Positions 1 through 7,101 of a stretch of DNA of 27,999 bases are shown piece by piece. A program made the translations under genes and the position numbers. The stretch spans positions 1 to 27,999 of the forward strand of contig JBEBCD010000017.1 in NCBI GenBank assembly GCA_041158045.1, read 5' to 3'. The notes under the pieces were generated by a model that saw only the letters and a list, made by a program, of their open reading frames with translations, was not told the origin of the DNA and did not search any database. The stretch comes from CAXRBC01 sp041158045. Its GTDB lineage: Bacteria; Actinomycetota; Acidimicrobiia; Acidimicrobiales; Ilumatobacteraceae. Every line of letters begins with the position of its first letter. The first letter of the stretch is position 1.

Positions 1-321
1 GTTGGCCGCGGAGACGACGGGCTCGAGGACGGCCGCGGCGATGGCCTCGTGGTTGTAGGGCGCGAGGTTGTCGCCGATGTCGTGGATGAGCGCGCAGAGG
101 ACGTACTCCTCGTCGCGGCCGTCGCGCTCGGCGCGCGTCGCCGTCTGCAGGGAGTGCTCGAGGCGCGTGACGGGGTAGCCGCCCTGGTCGTGCGCGAGGA
201 GGCGGAGCTGGTCGAGCACGCGGTCGGCGACGTGCGACTGCGTGACTCGCAACTCGCGCATGATCACCGCCCACTCCGCGGCCGTCGACTCCTCGAACGA
301 CCGGAAGCGGGCGACGGTCAC
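1..321 (-). CDS. HD-domain protein, PhnZ/TmpB-like mixed-valent diiron oxygenase or phosphohydrolase (3' end beyond window)
   Basis: The GTG start at 321 lies in a GTGA overlap with the stop of the SIMPL gene, so translation is probably coupled. The 107 visible residues carry a family-like EHSLQ segment (His56), then HDIGD (His80-Asp81) 24 residues later, and NHEAI (His91). This His...HD layout is that of HD-domain metalloenzymes. The flavour EHSLQ/ALIHDIGD is the one I associate with PhnZ and TmpB, diiron oxygenases that cleave the C-P bond of hydroxylated aminoalkylphosphonates. A TmpA-like oxygenase lies about 4 kb away at 4464-5588, which fits, but the two are not in one operon. The rest of the metal ligands are off the window. 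It could instead be an ordinary HD phosphohydrolase. HD family is firm; the specific oxygenase role is inference. Confidence 0.8.
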   Translation of the reverse strand, partial: MTVARFRSFEESTAAEWAVIMRELRVTQSHVADRVLDQLRLLAHDQGGYPVTRLEHSLQTATRAERDGRDEEYVLCALIHDIGDNLAPYNHEAIAAAVLEPVVSAAN

Positions 322-1085
322 TGGTCGATCTCCCAGCGGACCTCGACGACGATCTGCACCTCGCGCTGACCGAGGTCGATGACGACCTGCGGCGCGGCCG
401 CGTCGGACGAGACGGCCTTCTCCACGCCGACGATCGGCATCACTCCGGGGGAGGAGACCTCGGTGACGTAGACGACGTCGCCGAGGTCGACGCCGAGGAG
501 GTCGGCGTAGCGCTCGGCCTTGGCGCGCGCGGACGCGATGGCGGCCTCGCGGGCGGCGTCGGCGCCGACCGAGGTGTCGAGGACGGTCGGGGTGGCGCCC
601 GTGACCTGCAGGCCGTCGCCGCCGGCCGCCACGAGTGCGTCGAGCAGCGCGCCCGCGCCGTCCGCGTCGCGGACCGTGACGGTGAGGTACTGGCTGGCGC
701 GGTAGCCCTTGAGGGTCTGGCCGGTCTGCGCATAGTCGTACTCGGGGCCGACGCTCACGGACTGGGTGGTGACGTCCTCCTCGGCGACGTCGGCGTCGGC
801 GAGGACCTCGCGGAGCCGCTCGGTGGTGACGGCGACGGCGTCGAGGGCGGCCTCGGAGGTCCCGGCGAGGGTCGTCGCGAGGAGGTCGAGGCGGACCTGG
901 TCGGGGGTGACCATCGCCGAGCCGGTGCCCTGGGCGGTGATGCCGCTCGCGGTGGTGGGCTGGGTCGCCTGCTCGGCGCGCACGGTGCAGCCCGTCGCGA
1001 GCGTGGCGACGGCCGCGAGGGAGGCGAGGGCGGCGGCTGTCGCGCCGGGGCGGCGGGGGGCGGGGTGGGGGGCGTGAAACCGCAT
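318..1085 (-). CDS. SIMPL (DUF541) domain periplasmic lipoprotein
   Basis: 255 residues. The N-terminus has basic residues, a hydrophobic stretch (about residues 15-31) and a Cys at 33 preceded by ATG, so a lipoprotein signal is likely although the -3 residue is Ala rather than Leu/Val. The mature part has the SIMPL pattern: GTGSAMVTPDQVRLDL near the start, a central strand YRASQYLTVTVRD, then AREAAIASARAKAERYADLLG, and a C-terminal basic/hydrophobic strand. Family members (YggE/BP26-like) are secreted, form oligomers and have been linked to oxidative-stress tolerance; the biochemical role is unknown. ATG at 1085 is chosen because TAACCT lies 8 nt upstream and the signal peptide begins there. 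The stop overlaps the GTG of the HD-domain gene. Confidence 0.88.
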   Translation of the reverse strand: MRFHAPHPAPRRPGATAAALASLAAVATLATGCTVRAEQATQPTTASGITAQGTGSAMVTPDQVRLDLLATTLAGTSEAALDAVAVTTERLREVLADADVAEEDVTTQSVSVGPEYDYAQTGQTLKGYRASQYLTVTVRDADGAGALLDALVAAGGDGLQVTGATPTVLDTSVGADAAREAAIASARAKAERYADLLGVDLGDVVYVTEVSSPGVMPIVGVEKAVSSDAAAPQVVIDLGQREVQIVVEVRWEIDQ

Positions 1086-1184
1086 GATTGCGCAGGTTAG
1101 CGGGGGTATCCGCGACGGGCGGGAGGGGGATCCGTACGGTCGTGACCGCAGGCACAGTCCTGCAGAAAAGGGGATTTCACACTC
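1086..1184. promoter_or_regulatory. Divergent promoter region between the SIMPL lipoprotein and the small membrane protein
   Basis: Minus strand: TAACCT at 1099-1094, 8 nt before the ATG at 1085, the geometry of a leaderless transcript. Plus strand: TACGGT at 1135-1140, followed by a small hairpin GCAGG-CACAGT-CCTGC (1148-1163) and a purine-rich AAAAGGGG (1166-1173) ending 11 nt before the ATG at 1185. The plus-strand gene therefore seems to have a short 5' UTR with a ribosome binding site, unlike most genes here. Hexamers are read by eye; no transcription start is known. Confidence 0.5.
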
Positions 1185-1517
1185 ATGGGTTGGTGGACAC
1201 AACTCGGTCAGCTGATGCTCCTGGCGATCCTGCTGGGCGCGGTCATGACCGTCGTCGAGTCGGTCCTCCGCACGATCGGGCTCCACTCGGTCATCATGCG
1301 GATCCCGATCATCGGCAGCAACTTCACGCTCATCATCTCGATCCTGATGATGTGGGTGCTCAACGACTCGTACAGCTTCAGTTGGCTCAGCGCCGGTGGA
1401 CTCACCGACGGCTGGGCGATGTGGCTGCACATCGTCGCGAGCGGCGCGATCGTCTACGGGTTCGTCCCGGTCAAGGACGCGGTCGTCTCGATGATCAGCA
1501 AGGGCTTCCGAATGTAA
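1185..1517 (+). CDS. Small integral membrane protein of unknown function
   Basis: 110 residues with three hydrophobic segments, roughly residues 8-25, 37-60 and 77-96, and a short basic C-terminus. Ends are well defined: ATG preceded by AAAAGGGG, stop TAA, then a strong hairpin terminator about 30 nt later. It appears monocistronic. Its codons are visibly less GC-saturated at third positions in places than its neighbours, and it has one of the few recognisable Shine-Dalgarno-like sequences in the window, which may mean strong or separately controlled translation. I do not recognise the family and see no catalytic motif. Confidence 0.75.
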   Translation: MGWWTQLGQLMLLAILLGAVMTVVESVLRTIGLHSVIMRIPIIGSNFTLIISILMMWVLNDSYSFSWLSAGGLTDGWAMWLHIVASGAIVYGFVPVKDAVVSMISKGFRM

Positions 1518-1543
1518 GGAGCGGTCCTCCGCTTCCTTCGACA

Positions 1544-1575
1544 GGAGGGGCCGCCGGGCGACCGGCGGCCCCTTC
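1544..1575. terminator. Hairpin terminator, probably bidirectional, with GNRA loop
   Basis: Perfect 11-bp stem: GGGGCCGCCGG (1547-1557), loop GCGA, CCGGCGGCCCC (1562-1572), extended by A1546-T1573, a G-T wobble and G1544-C1575. It sits between convergent genes ending at 1517 (plus) and 1661 (minus), so it could stop transcription from both sides. There is no clear U-tract, as is common in high-GC actinobacteria. Confidence 0.8.
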
Positions 1576-1660
1576 GCCGTCTCCGGGGTCGGTGGCGCGG
1601 GGCTGGTGGCTCGGGTCGGGGCCGGCCGCCGCGCCGGCGGGGGCGTCGGCGCGGCGAGTG

Positions 1661-2647
1661 CTACTCGCCGGCCGCCGCGTACCGCACGCCGACGAGGCCG
1701 CGCAGCTCGTCCATCGTGCGCAGGAAGGCGAGCGACTCGCTCCACGGCATGATCGGGCTCTCGAGGAGTCCCGCGGCGATCGCGCGGTGCACCTCCGGCA
1801 CCTGGTGGCGCAGGCCCTGGCCGGGCTCGGGGTGCGGGTGGGTGCGGACGCGGCCGTCGTCGCGCACGACGGTGAACGACTCGGGGTGGTGCATGAAGCG
1901 CGCGATCTCGATGCGGCCCCGGGTCCCGACGATGCGGGCCGTGCAGGGCATCTCGGTACGGGTGGCGCTCGCGAGCACGGCGGTCGCACCGCCCGCGTAG
2001 CGCAGCGTGGCGTGCACCGTGTGGTCGATGCCGAGCGGGGTGAGCTGGGCCTCCGCGGTCATCGACGCGTGGTCACCGAGGGCGAGGCGGGCGACGTTGA
2101 GGCAGTAGAGCCAGAGATCGAGGATGCTCCCGCCGCCGAGCGCGGGGGCGAAGAGGCGATGCTCCGGGCGGTAGGCCGCGCGGAAGCCGAACGTCGCCTC
2201 CACGAGGCGGGGCTCCCCGATGATCCCGGCCGCGAGGACCCCGACGAGGTCGCGGTACGGGGGGAGGAAGCGGCTCCAGAGGGCCTCCATGAGGAAGCGC
2301 TTCGCGCCGCGGGCGGCGGCGATCATCTCCTCGGCCTGCCGCGCGTTGAGCGCGAGGGGCTTCTCGCAGAGCACGTGCTTGCCCGCGGCGAGGGCGGCGA
2401 GCGTGTCGGGGTGGTGGCGGGAGTGGGGCGTGGCGACGTAGACGACGTCGACGTCGGGGTGGGCGAAGAGGTCCTCGTAGGAGCCGGTCGCGACGGGCTC
2501 GGGCGCGCCGACGCGCGCGACGAAGTCGGCGGCCGAGGCGGGCGAGCGACTGCCGACGGCGACGATCGACGCGTCGGGCGTCTGGCGCAGTCCCTCCGCG
2601 AAGTCGCGCGCGATGCGCCCCGTACCCGCGATCCCCCAGCGCACCAC
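1661..2647 (-). CDS. Gfo/Idh/MocA family NAD(P)-dependent oxidoreductase
   Basis: 328 residues, full family length. The N-terminal Rossmann fold shows WGIAGTGRIARDF (dinucleotide-binding GxGxxA) and then VYVATPHSRHHPD and HVLCEKPLALN, the hallmark EKP motif whose Lys is usually catalytic. The C-terminal half has GGGSILDLWLYCLN, matching the GGG(x)LxDxG(x)Y-type substrate/oligomerisation strand of the family, with Leu-Trp in place of the usual Gly. The pattern is closest to dihydrodiol dehydrogenase / glucose-fructose-oxidoreductase-like members, so the substrate is probably a sugar or cyclic polyol, but it cannot be read from sequence. Start is the first of two tandem GTG codons (2647, 2644); TAGAGT lies 8 nt upstream of the first. 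Divergent from the ABC transporter. Confidence 0.92.
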   Translation of the reverse strand: MVRWGIAGTGRIARDFAEGLRQTPDASIVAVGSRSPASAADFVARVGAPEPVATGSYEDLFAHPDVDVVYVATPHSRHHPDTLAALAAGKHVLCEKPLALNARQAEEMIAAARGAKRFLMEALWSRFLPPYRDLVGVLAAGIIGEPRLVEATFGFRAAYRPEHRLFAPALGGGSILDLWLYCLNVARLALGDHASMTAEAQLTPLGIDHTVHATLRYAGGATAVLASATRTEMPCTARIVGTRGRIEIARFMHHPESFTVVRDDGRVRTHPHPEPGQGLRHQVPEVHRAIAAGLLESPIMPWSESLAFLRTMDELRGLVGVRYAAAGE

Positions 2648-2703
2648 GGGCGCAGACTCTACGCGCCGACCGCCGAGGGGCCGAGCGGTAGTTTTGTCGC
2701 TGC
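2648..2703. promoter_or_regulatory. Compact divergent promoter, oxidoreductase and ABC transporter
   Basis: 56 bp separate the two start codons. Minus-strand TAGAGT at 2661-2656 is 8 nt from the GTG at 2647; plus-strand TAGTTT at 2689-2694 is 9 nt from the ATG at 2704. Both spacings predict transcripts that start at or next to the start codon. Confidence 0.5.
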
Positions 2704-4467
2704 ATGGCGACGTGGACGCTGCGGGGATCGACGCTCCGCAAGCTCTGGTACATCATCCCGCCACGGTCGCGGATCAAGCTCCCGATCCTCTACGTCATCA
2801 CGCTGGTATCGAGCGCGTTCGAGGTCGTGGGCATCGGCCTGCTGATCCCGGTGATGACGACGATCTCCAAGGGAGGCGACGGCGGGAGCGCGTCGATCCT
2901 GCAGCCGGTGTTCGACGCCTTCGGGGTGACGTCCCAGGTCTCGATGATCCGCCTCGCGGTGGTGCTCCTCTTCGTCGCCTTCCTCGTGAAGAACGTCTTC
3001 CTGCTCTGGAGCCAGGTGTTCACCGGGCGCATCAGCCAGGAGATGAACCGCATCCTCGCGACGCGGCTCTTCCGGTCGTATCTCTTCCGTCCCTACACGT
3101 TCCATCTCCAGCGCAACACTGCGGAGATGATCCAAGGCGTCCAGGGGGAGGCGACCCAGGCGCTGGGCGTCTCGGTGAGTCTCGTAGGGCTGTCGCGTGA
3201 GCTCGTGGTGGGCATTGGCCTCACGTACGTGATGCTCCGCACCGAGACCGTGGCGGCCGCGACCACGCTGCTGCTCCTCGGCGGCGGGTCGGTCGCGTAC
3301 TCGAGGCTCTCGAAGCGGACCCTGAGGCGATTCGGCCAGCAGCGCAAGATCTGGGCGCCCCGGGTCACCCAGCACCTCCAACAGGGCCTCGGCGGGGTGA
3401 AGGACATCCACGTCCTCGGCCGCACGGTCGACTTCGCCGACCAGTACACGCGCCAGCGCGAGAAGCAGGACGCGCTGAGCATCCGCAGCGGCCTCGTGAG
3501 CAGCATCGGGCCGCGGTGGATCGAGACGCTCGCGCTGGGGGGCCTCATCGTCGTGATCTGGACCGTCGTGGCCCGCGAGCGCGACGCCGAGCGGGTCCTG
3601 CCCCTCCTCGCGGTGTTCGCCGCCGCGACGTGGCGCTTCATCCCGACGACCAACACCATCATCAACATGTTCAACAGCGTCCGGCTGTCCGGGCCCGCCA
3701 TCGACGCCGTGTACGAGGAGCTGCGCCACATCGAGGCCCAGGAGCAGGTGGTGCGCACCCGCACCGACTTCACCCGCGACCTCGCCCTCCGCGGCGTGAC
3801 CTTCACCTACCCCAACGCCCCCCGCCCGAGCCTCGAGGCGGTCGACATCGAGGTCCGCGCGGGCGAGACTGTCGGCTTCATCGGCCCGTCTGGCGCGGGC
3901 AAGAGCACCCTCGTCGACGTCATCCTCGGCCTCCTCCCGCCCGACTCGGGCGCCGTGCTCGTCGACGGCCGCGACCTCCACGCCGAGCGGCTCGCGTGGC
4001 ACGAGACGATCGGCTACGTCCCGCAGGCGATCTACCTCACCGACGACACGATCCGCCGCAACGTCGCGTTCGGCCTCGCCGACAAGCGCATCGACGACGC
4101 CGCGGTCGAGCGCGCGCTGCGCTCGGCGCAACTCTGGGACTTCGTCGCCTCGCTCCCCAAGGGCATCCACACCATCGTCGGCGAGCGCGGCATCCGTCTC
4201 TCCGGCGGCCAGCGCCAGCGCGTCGGCATCGCGCGCGCCCTCTACCACGACCCGAAGGTCCTCGTGCTCGACGAGGCGACGAGCAACCTCGACACCGAGA
4301 CCGAGACGGAGGTGATGTCGTCGATCCGCGCGCTCCACGGCGCGAAGACGATCCTCATCGTCGCCCACCGCCTCACGACCGTCGCGCACTGCGACCGCGT
4401 CTACCGCCTCGACCGCGCCCGCGTCGTCGCCGAGGGCCGCCTCGACGACCTCGTCGCGTCGCGATGA
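2704..4467 (+). CDS. ABC transporter, fused membrane and ATPase domains, PglK/MsbA-like flippase or exporter
   Basis: 587 residues. The N-terminal membrane domain (about 1-345) starts with a hydrophobic helix containing EVVGIGLLIPVM, which resembles the first helix of PglK/WlaB-type lipid-linked oligosaccharide flippases. The C-terminal ATPase is complete: Walker A GPSGAGKST (394-402), signature LSGGQ (499-503), Walker B LVLDEA with catalytic Glu524, D-loop SNLD and switch His555. One half-transporter per chain implies a homodimer. The glycan genes at 18.8-28 kb make a lipid-linked glycan substrate plausible, but they are 14 kb away. Its last codons overlap the next gene by ATGA, so the two are translationally linked. 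It could instead export a lipid or drug. Fold is certain, substrate is not. Confidence 0.93.
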   Translation: MATWTLRGSTLRKLWYIIPPRSRIKLPILYVITLVSSAFEVVGIGLLIPVMTTISKGGDGGSASILQPVFDAFGVTSQVSMIRLAVVLLFVAFLVKNVFLLWSQVFTGRISQEMNRILATRLFRSYLFRPYTFHLQRNTAEMIQGVQGEATQALGVSVSLVGLSRELVVGIGLTYVMLRTETVAAATTLLLLGGGSVAYSRLSKRTLRRFGQQRKIWAPRVTQHLQQGLGGVKDIHVLGRTVDFADQYTRQREKQDALSIRSGLVSSIGPRWIETLALGGLIVVIWTVVARERDAERVLPLLAVFAAATWRFIPTTNTIINMFNSVRLSGPAIDAVYEELRHIEAQEQVVRTRTDFTRDLALRGVTFTYPNAPRPSLEAVDIEVRAGETVGFIGPSGAGKSTLVDVILGLLPPDSGAVLVDGRDLHAERLAWHETIGYVPQAIYLTDDTIRRNVAFGLADKRIDDAAVERALRSAQLWDFVASLPKGIHTIVGERGIRLSGGQRQRVGIARALYHDPKVLVLDEATSNLDTETETEVMSSIRALHGAKTILIVAHRLTTVAHCDRVYRLDRARVVAEGRLDDLVASR

Positions 4468-5588
4468 CGGCCAATGGCGCGCCGCGCATCGCGCGCGCGC
4501 AGCCCGCGCACGGCGGCCTCGCGCTGACCCTGGCCGTCGGCGACCGCCTGCACCACGAGTCGCTCGACGCCCACTGGCTCCTCGACCACGGCGAGGACGC
4601 CGCCCGCCTCGACCCGTCGACGCTGCAGCGCCGCGTCGACACGTTCGCCATCGACCCGCGCGTCACGGTCGCGTCGGCGCGCGTCGAGGGCGACGCGGTC
4701 GTCGTCGGCTGGAGCGACGGCTCGCCCGAGGGCCGCTATTCCGCCGCCCTGCTCGCCGAGGTGCTCGGCCTCGGGCCCGCCGACCTCCCGCGCCGCACCT
4801 GGTCGGCCGGCTCGCTGCCCGACCCGCTCCCTCGCCACGACCACGACGCGGTCGTCGGCACCGACGACGGCCTCGCCGCGTGGCTCGACGACGTCGCGAC
4901 CCTCGGCTTCGGCCTCGTGCGGGGCGTCCCCGCGACGGCGGAGGCCGCCGAGCACCTCGCCCGGCGGGTCGGCTACCCCCGCGAGACGATCTTCGGGGGC
5001 ATGTGGCGGCTCTCCTCGGAGATGACGGAGCACAGCGACACCGCGTACTCCCGCACCTTCCTCGAGCCGCACACCGACTCCACGTACGTGCCCGACGCCC
5101 CGGGCCTCCAGATGTTCTGCTGCATCGAGCGCGACGGCACCGGCGGCGAGAGCATCCTCGTCGACGGGCTCGCGGCCGCCGAGGAGCTCCGCGCGACCGA
5201 TCCCGCGGCGTTCGCCACGCTCACGACCGTCCCGGTCCCCGGCCGCTACGTGGAGCCGGGCGTCCACCTGCGCGCCGAGCGCCCCGCGATCCGCCTCGGC
5301 CGCGACGGCGCGATCGCGCAGGTCTCGATCAACAACTACGACCGCGCCCCCTTCCGTCTCCCCGGGCCCGAGATGCGCGAGTTCTACCGCGCGTACGGCG
5401 CGCTGCACCGCCGGCTCAACGACCGCGGCCACTGGCTCCTCGTGCGCCTCGACCCGGGCGACGCGCTGCTCTTCGACAACTGGCGCACGCTCCACGGCCG
5501 CATGGAGTACACCGGCCGCCGCGTCTTCATGGGCTGCTACCACAACCGCGAGGACTTCGACTCGCGCCGCCGCGTCCTGCGCGGCTGA
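4464..5588 (+). CDS. Fe(II)/2-oxoglutarate oxygenase, TmpA / gamma-butyrobetaine hydroxylase-like
   Basis: 374 residues, the usual two-domain length. Residues 20-105 resemble the DUF971-type N-terminal domain of gamma-butyrobetaine hydroxylase, but the segment that normally carries the zinc-binding cysteines (WLLDHGEDAARLDP) has none. The C-terminal TauD/TfdA domain has the iron ligands His203-x-Asp205 in EPHTDST and the distal His344 in DNWRTLHGR, with GRR at 351-353 supplying the 2-oxoglutarate Arg. The tail GCYHNREDF-SRRRVL is typical of betaine/TmpA-type members. Such enzymes hydroxylate trimethylammonium compounds; TmpA hydroxylates 2-trimethylaminoethylphosphonate for cleavage by an HD-domain partner, and a candidate partner is at 1-321. 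Start ATG overlaps the ABC stop (ATGA). Exact substrate is unproven. Confidence 0.88.
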   Translation: MTANGAPRIARAQPAHGGLALTLAVGDRLHHESLDAHWLLDHGEDAARLDPSTLQRRVDTFAIDPRVTVASARVEGDAVVVGWSDGSPEGRYSAALLAEVLGLGPADLPRRTWSAGSLPDPLPRHDHDAVVGTDDGLAAWLDDVATLGFGLVRGVPATAEAAEHLARRVGYPRETIFGGMWRLSSEMTEHSDTAYSRTFLEPHTDSTYVPDAPGLQMFCCIERDGTGGESILVDGLAAAEELRATDPAAFATLTTVPVPGRYVEPGVHLRAERPAIRLGRDGAIAQVSINNYDRAPFRLPGPEMREFYRAYGALHRRLNDRGHWLLVRLDPGDALLFDNWRTLHGRMEYTGRRVFMGCYHNREDFDSRRRVLRG

Positions 5589-5607
5589 CGCCCGCCACGT
5601 CGCGCGC

Positions 5608-7092
5608 GTGACCCGCATCGTCGACGCCCCGCGCGACGGCGCGTGGGTCACCCTCACCGAGACGCCCGCGCCGGCGGGCACGACGCACCTCGACGGCGAG
5701 GTCCTCGCGAGCATCGTCCACCTCTCCGACTGCCACCTCTGCGATCCCGAGTCGCCCGCGCGCCTCGAGTACCTCGAGCAGTTCGGCATGCCGGGCTCGC
5801 CGTACCGCGACGTGCTCGGCACGATCGGCACCTACCGACCGCACGAGATCTTCACGACCCAGCTCTTCGCCGCGATGATCGACGCGGTCAATGCGCGCCC
5901 GCGCAGCGGGCGCAGCGGCCGCGCGTGGGACGCCGCGGTGATCACGGGCGACCTCACCGACAACGCCCAGCACAACGAGCTCGACTGGTACCGCGCCGTC
6001 CTCCGCGGCGGCGACCTCACCCCGCACTCGGGCGACGCCTCGCGCAGCGAGTGGGTCGGCTCCCCGTACGCCCGCTGGAGCCCCGCGTACTGGCACCCGG
6101 AGGGGGGCGCGCGCGGCGACATGTTCCTCGACGACCACGGCTACCCACGCGTGCCGGACCTCATCGACGCCGCGCGCGCCCCCTTCGCCACCCCCGGCCT
6201 CGCGATCCCGCACCACTCCGTGCATGGCAACCACGACGGCCTCCTCCAGGGCACCGTCGCTGCCGACCCCGACCTGCGCGCCCTCGCGGTCTCGGGCGAG
6301 CGCATCGTCGACCTCGATCCCGACGACACCCCGCTCGTCACGCTCGACGCGGTCCCCGGCCTCGGCCCCGCCCGCTACGTCCACACCGCCCGGTCCCCGC
6401 GCGAGCGCATCACGCCGAGCCCGCGGCGCGCCCTGCTCGACCACGGCGACTTCGCCCGCGCCGTCGGCCGCACGCACACGTACTTCGCCGCCGACGTCGG
6501 CCCGCACGTGCGCCTCGTCGCCCTCGACACGGTCAATCCCCACGGCGGCTGGGAGGGCTCGCTCGACCGCGCGCAGCTCGACTGGCTCCGCGCGCAGCTG
6601 GCCTCCGCCGGCGACCGCTGGATCGTCGTGGCGTCGCACCACCCGTCCTGGTGCCTCACCAACCGCTGGGGTGGCCCCGCCGGTGAGCCGCGCGTCGGCG
6701 CCGACGAGGTGCTCGCCCTGCTCCTCCCGCACCCGCGCGTCGTCGCGTGGATGGCGGGCCACGTCCACAGCCACGGCCTCATCCGACACGCGCGGCCCGG
6801 CGGGGGCGACTGGCTGTGGGAGATCACCGCCGCCGCGGTCGTCGACTGGCCGCAGCAGGGCCGCACGCTCGAGATCGTGCGCGCACCCGACGGCGAGATC
6901 CGCCTGCACTCCGCGACCTTCGACCACTCCGCCCCGGTGCCGTGGCGGCCGGGGGACCTCGACGGCCCGCTCGCGATCGCGTCGATCGCGCGCACCGTGG
7001 CGCGCAACCACCTGCGCATCCGCGCGCGCGGCGACCGCGCACCCGAGGGCATGGACGTGCACGACGCCGTCCTGCCCACGGGACGTCGGTAG
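5608..7092 (+). CDS. Calcineurin-like metallophosphoesterase, TIGR03767 (PPA1498) type
   Basis: 494 residues from a GTG 19 nt after the oxygenase stop. All five metallophosphoesterase blocks are present: D41-C-H43 (HLSDCHLCD), GDLTDN (114-119), GNHD (207-210), SHH (343-345) and GHVHSHG (384-390). The segment DPESPARLEYL after the first block and the large insertion between blocks II and III are as I remember for the actinobacterial TIGR03767 family, whose substrate is unknown. Members that I recall often carry a Tat or Sec signal; none is visible here, so this copy looks cytoplasmic unless the start is wrong. Its place after a betaine/phosphonate-type oxygenase makes a phosphoester or phosphonate-derived substrate conceivable, but that is guesswork. 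Confidence 0.88.
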   Translation: MTRIVDAPRDGAWVTLTETPAPAGTTHLDGEVLASIVHLSDCHLCDPESPARLEYLEQFGMPGSPYRDVLGTIGTYRPHEIFTTQLFAAMIDAVNARPRSGRSGRAWDAAVITGDLTDNAQHNELDWYRAVLRGGDLTPHSGDASRSEWVGSPYARWSPAYWHPEGGARGDMFLDDHGYPRVPDLIDAARAPFATPGLAIPHHSVHGNHDGLLQGTVAADPDLRALAVSGERIVDLDPDDTPLVTLDAVPGLGPARYVHTARSPRERITPSPRRALLDHGDFARAVGRTHTYFAADVGPHVRLVALDTVNPHGGWEGSLDRAQLDWLRAQLASAGDRWIVVASHHPSWCLTNRWGGPAGEPRVGADEVLALLLPHPRVVAWMAGHVHSHGLIRHARPGGGDWLWEITAAAVVDWPQQGRTLEIVRAPDGEIRLHSATFDHSAPVPWRPGDLDGPLAIASIARTVARNHLRIRARGDRAPEGMDVHDAVLPTGRR

Positions 7093-7101
7093 CGTCGTCG
7101 C
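7090..7101 (+). promoter_or_regulatory. Candidate internal -10 element overlapping a stop codon
   Basis: TAGCGT at 7090-7095 begins with the TAG stop of the metallophosphoesterase gene and is followed after 6 nt by the GTG at 7102. The spacing equals that seen at imuA' and dnaE2, so the flavoprotein gene may have its own leaderless promoter as well as read-through. Confidence 0.4.

Noticed and set aside
3516..4463. A 316-codon N-terminal extension of the oxygenase gene.
   Set aside because: The extension is out-of-phase ABC transporter sequence; the oxygenase fold starts just after the ATG at 4464.
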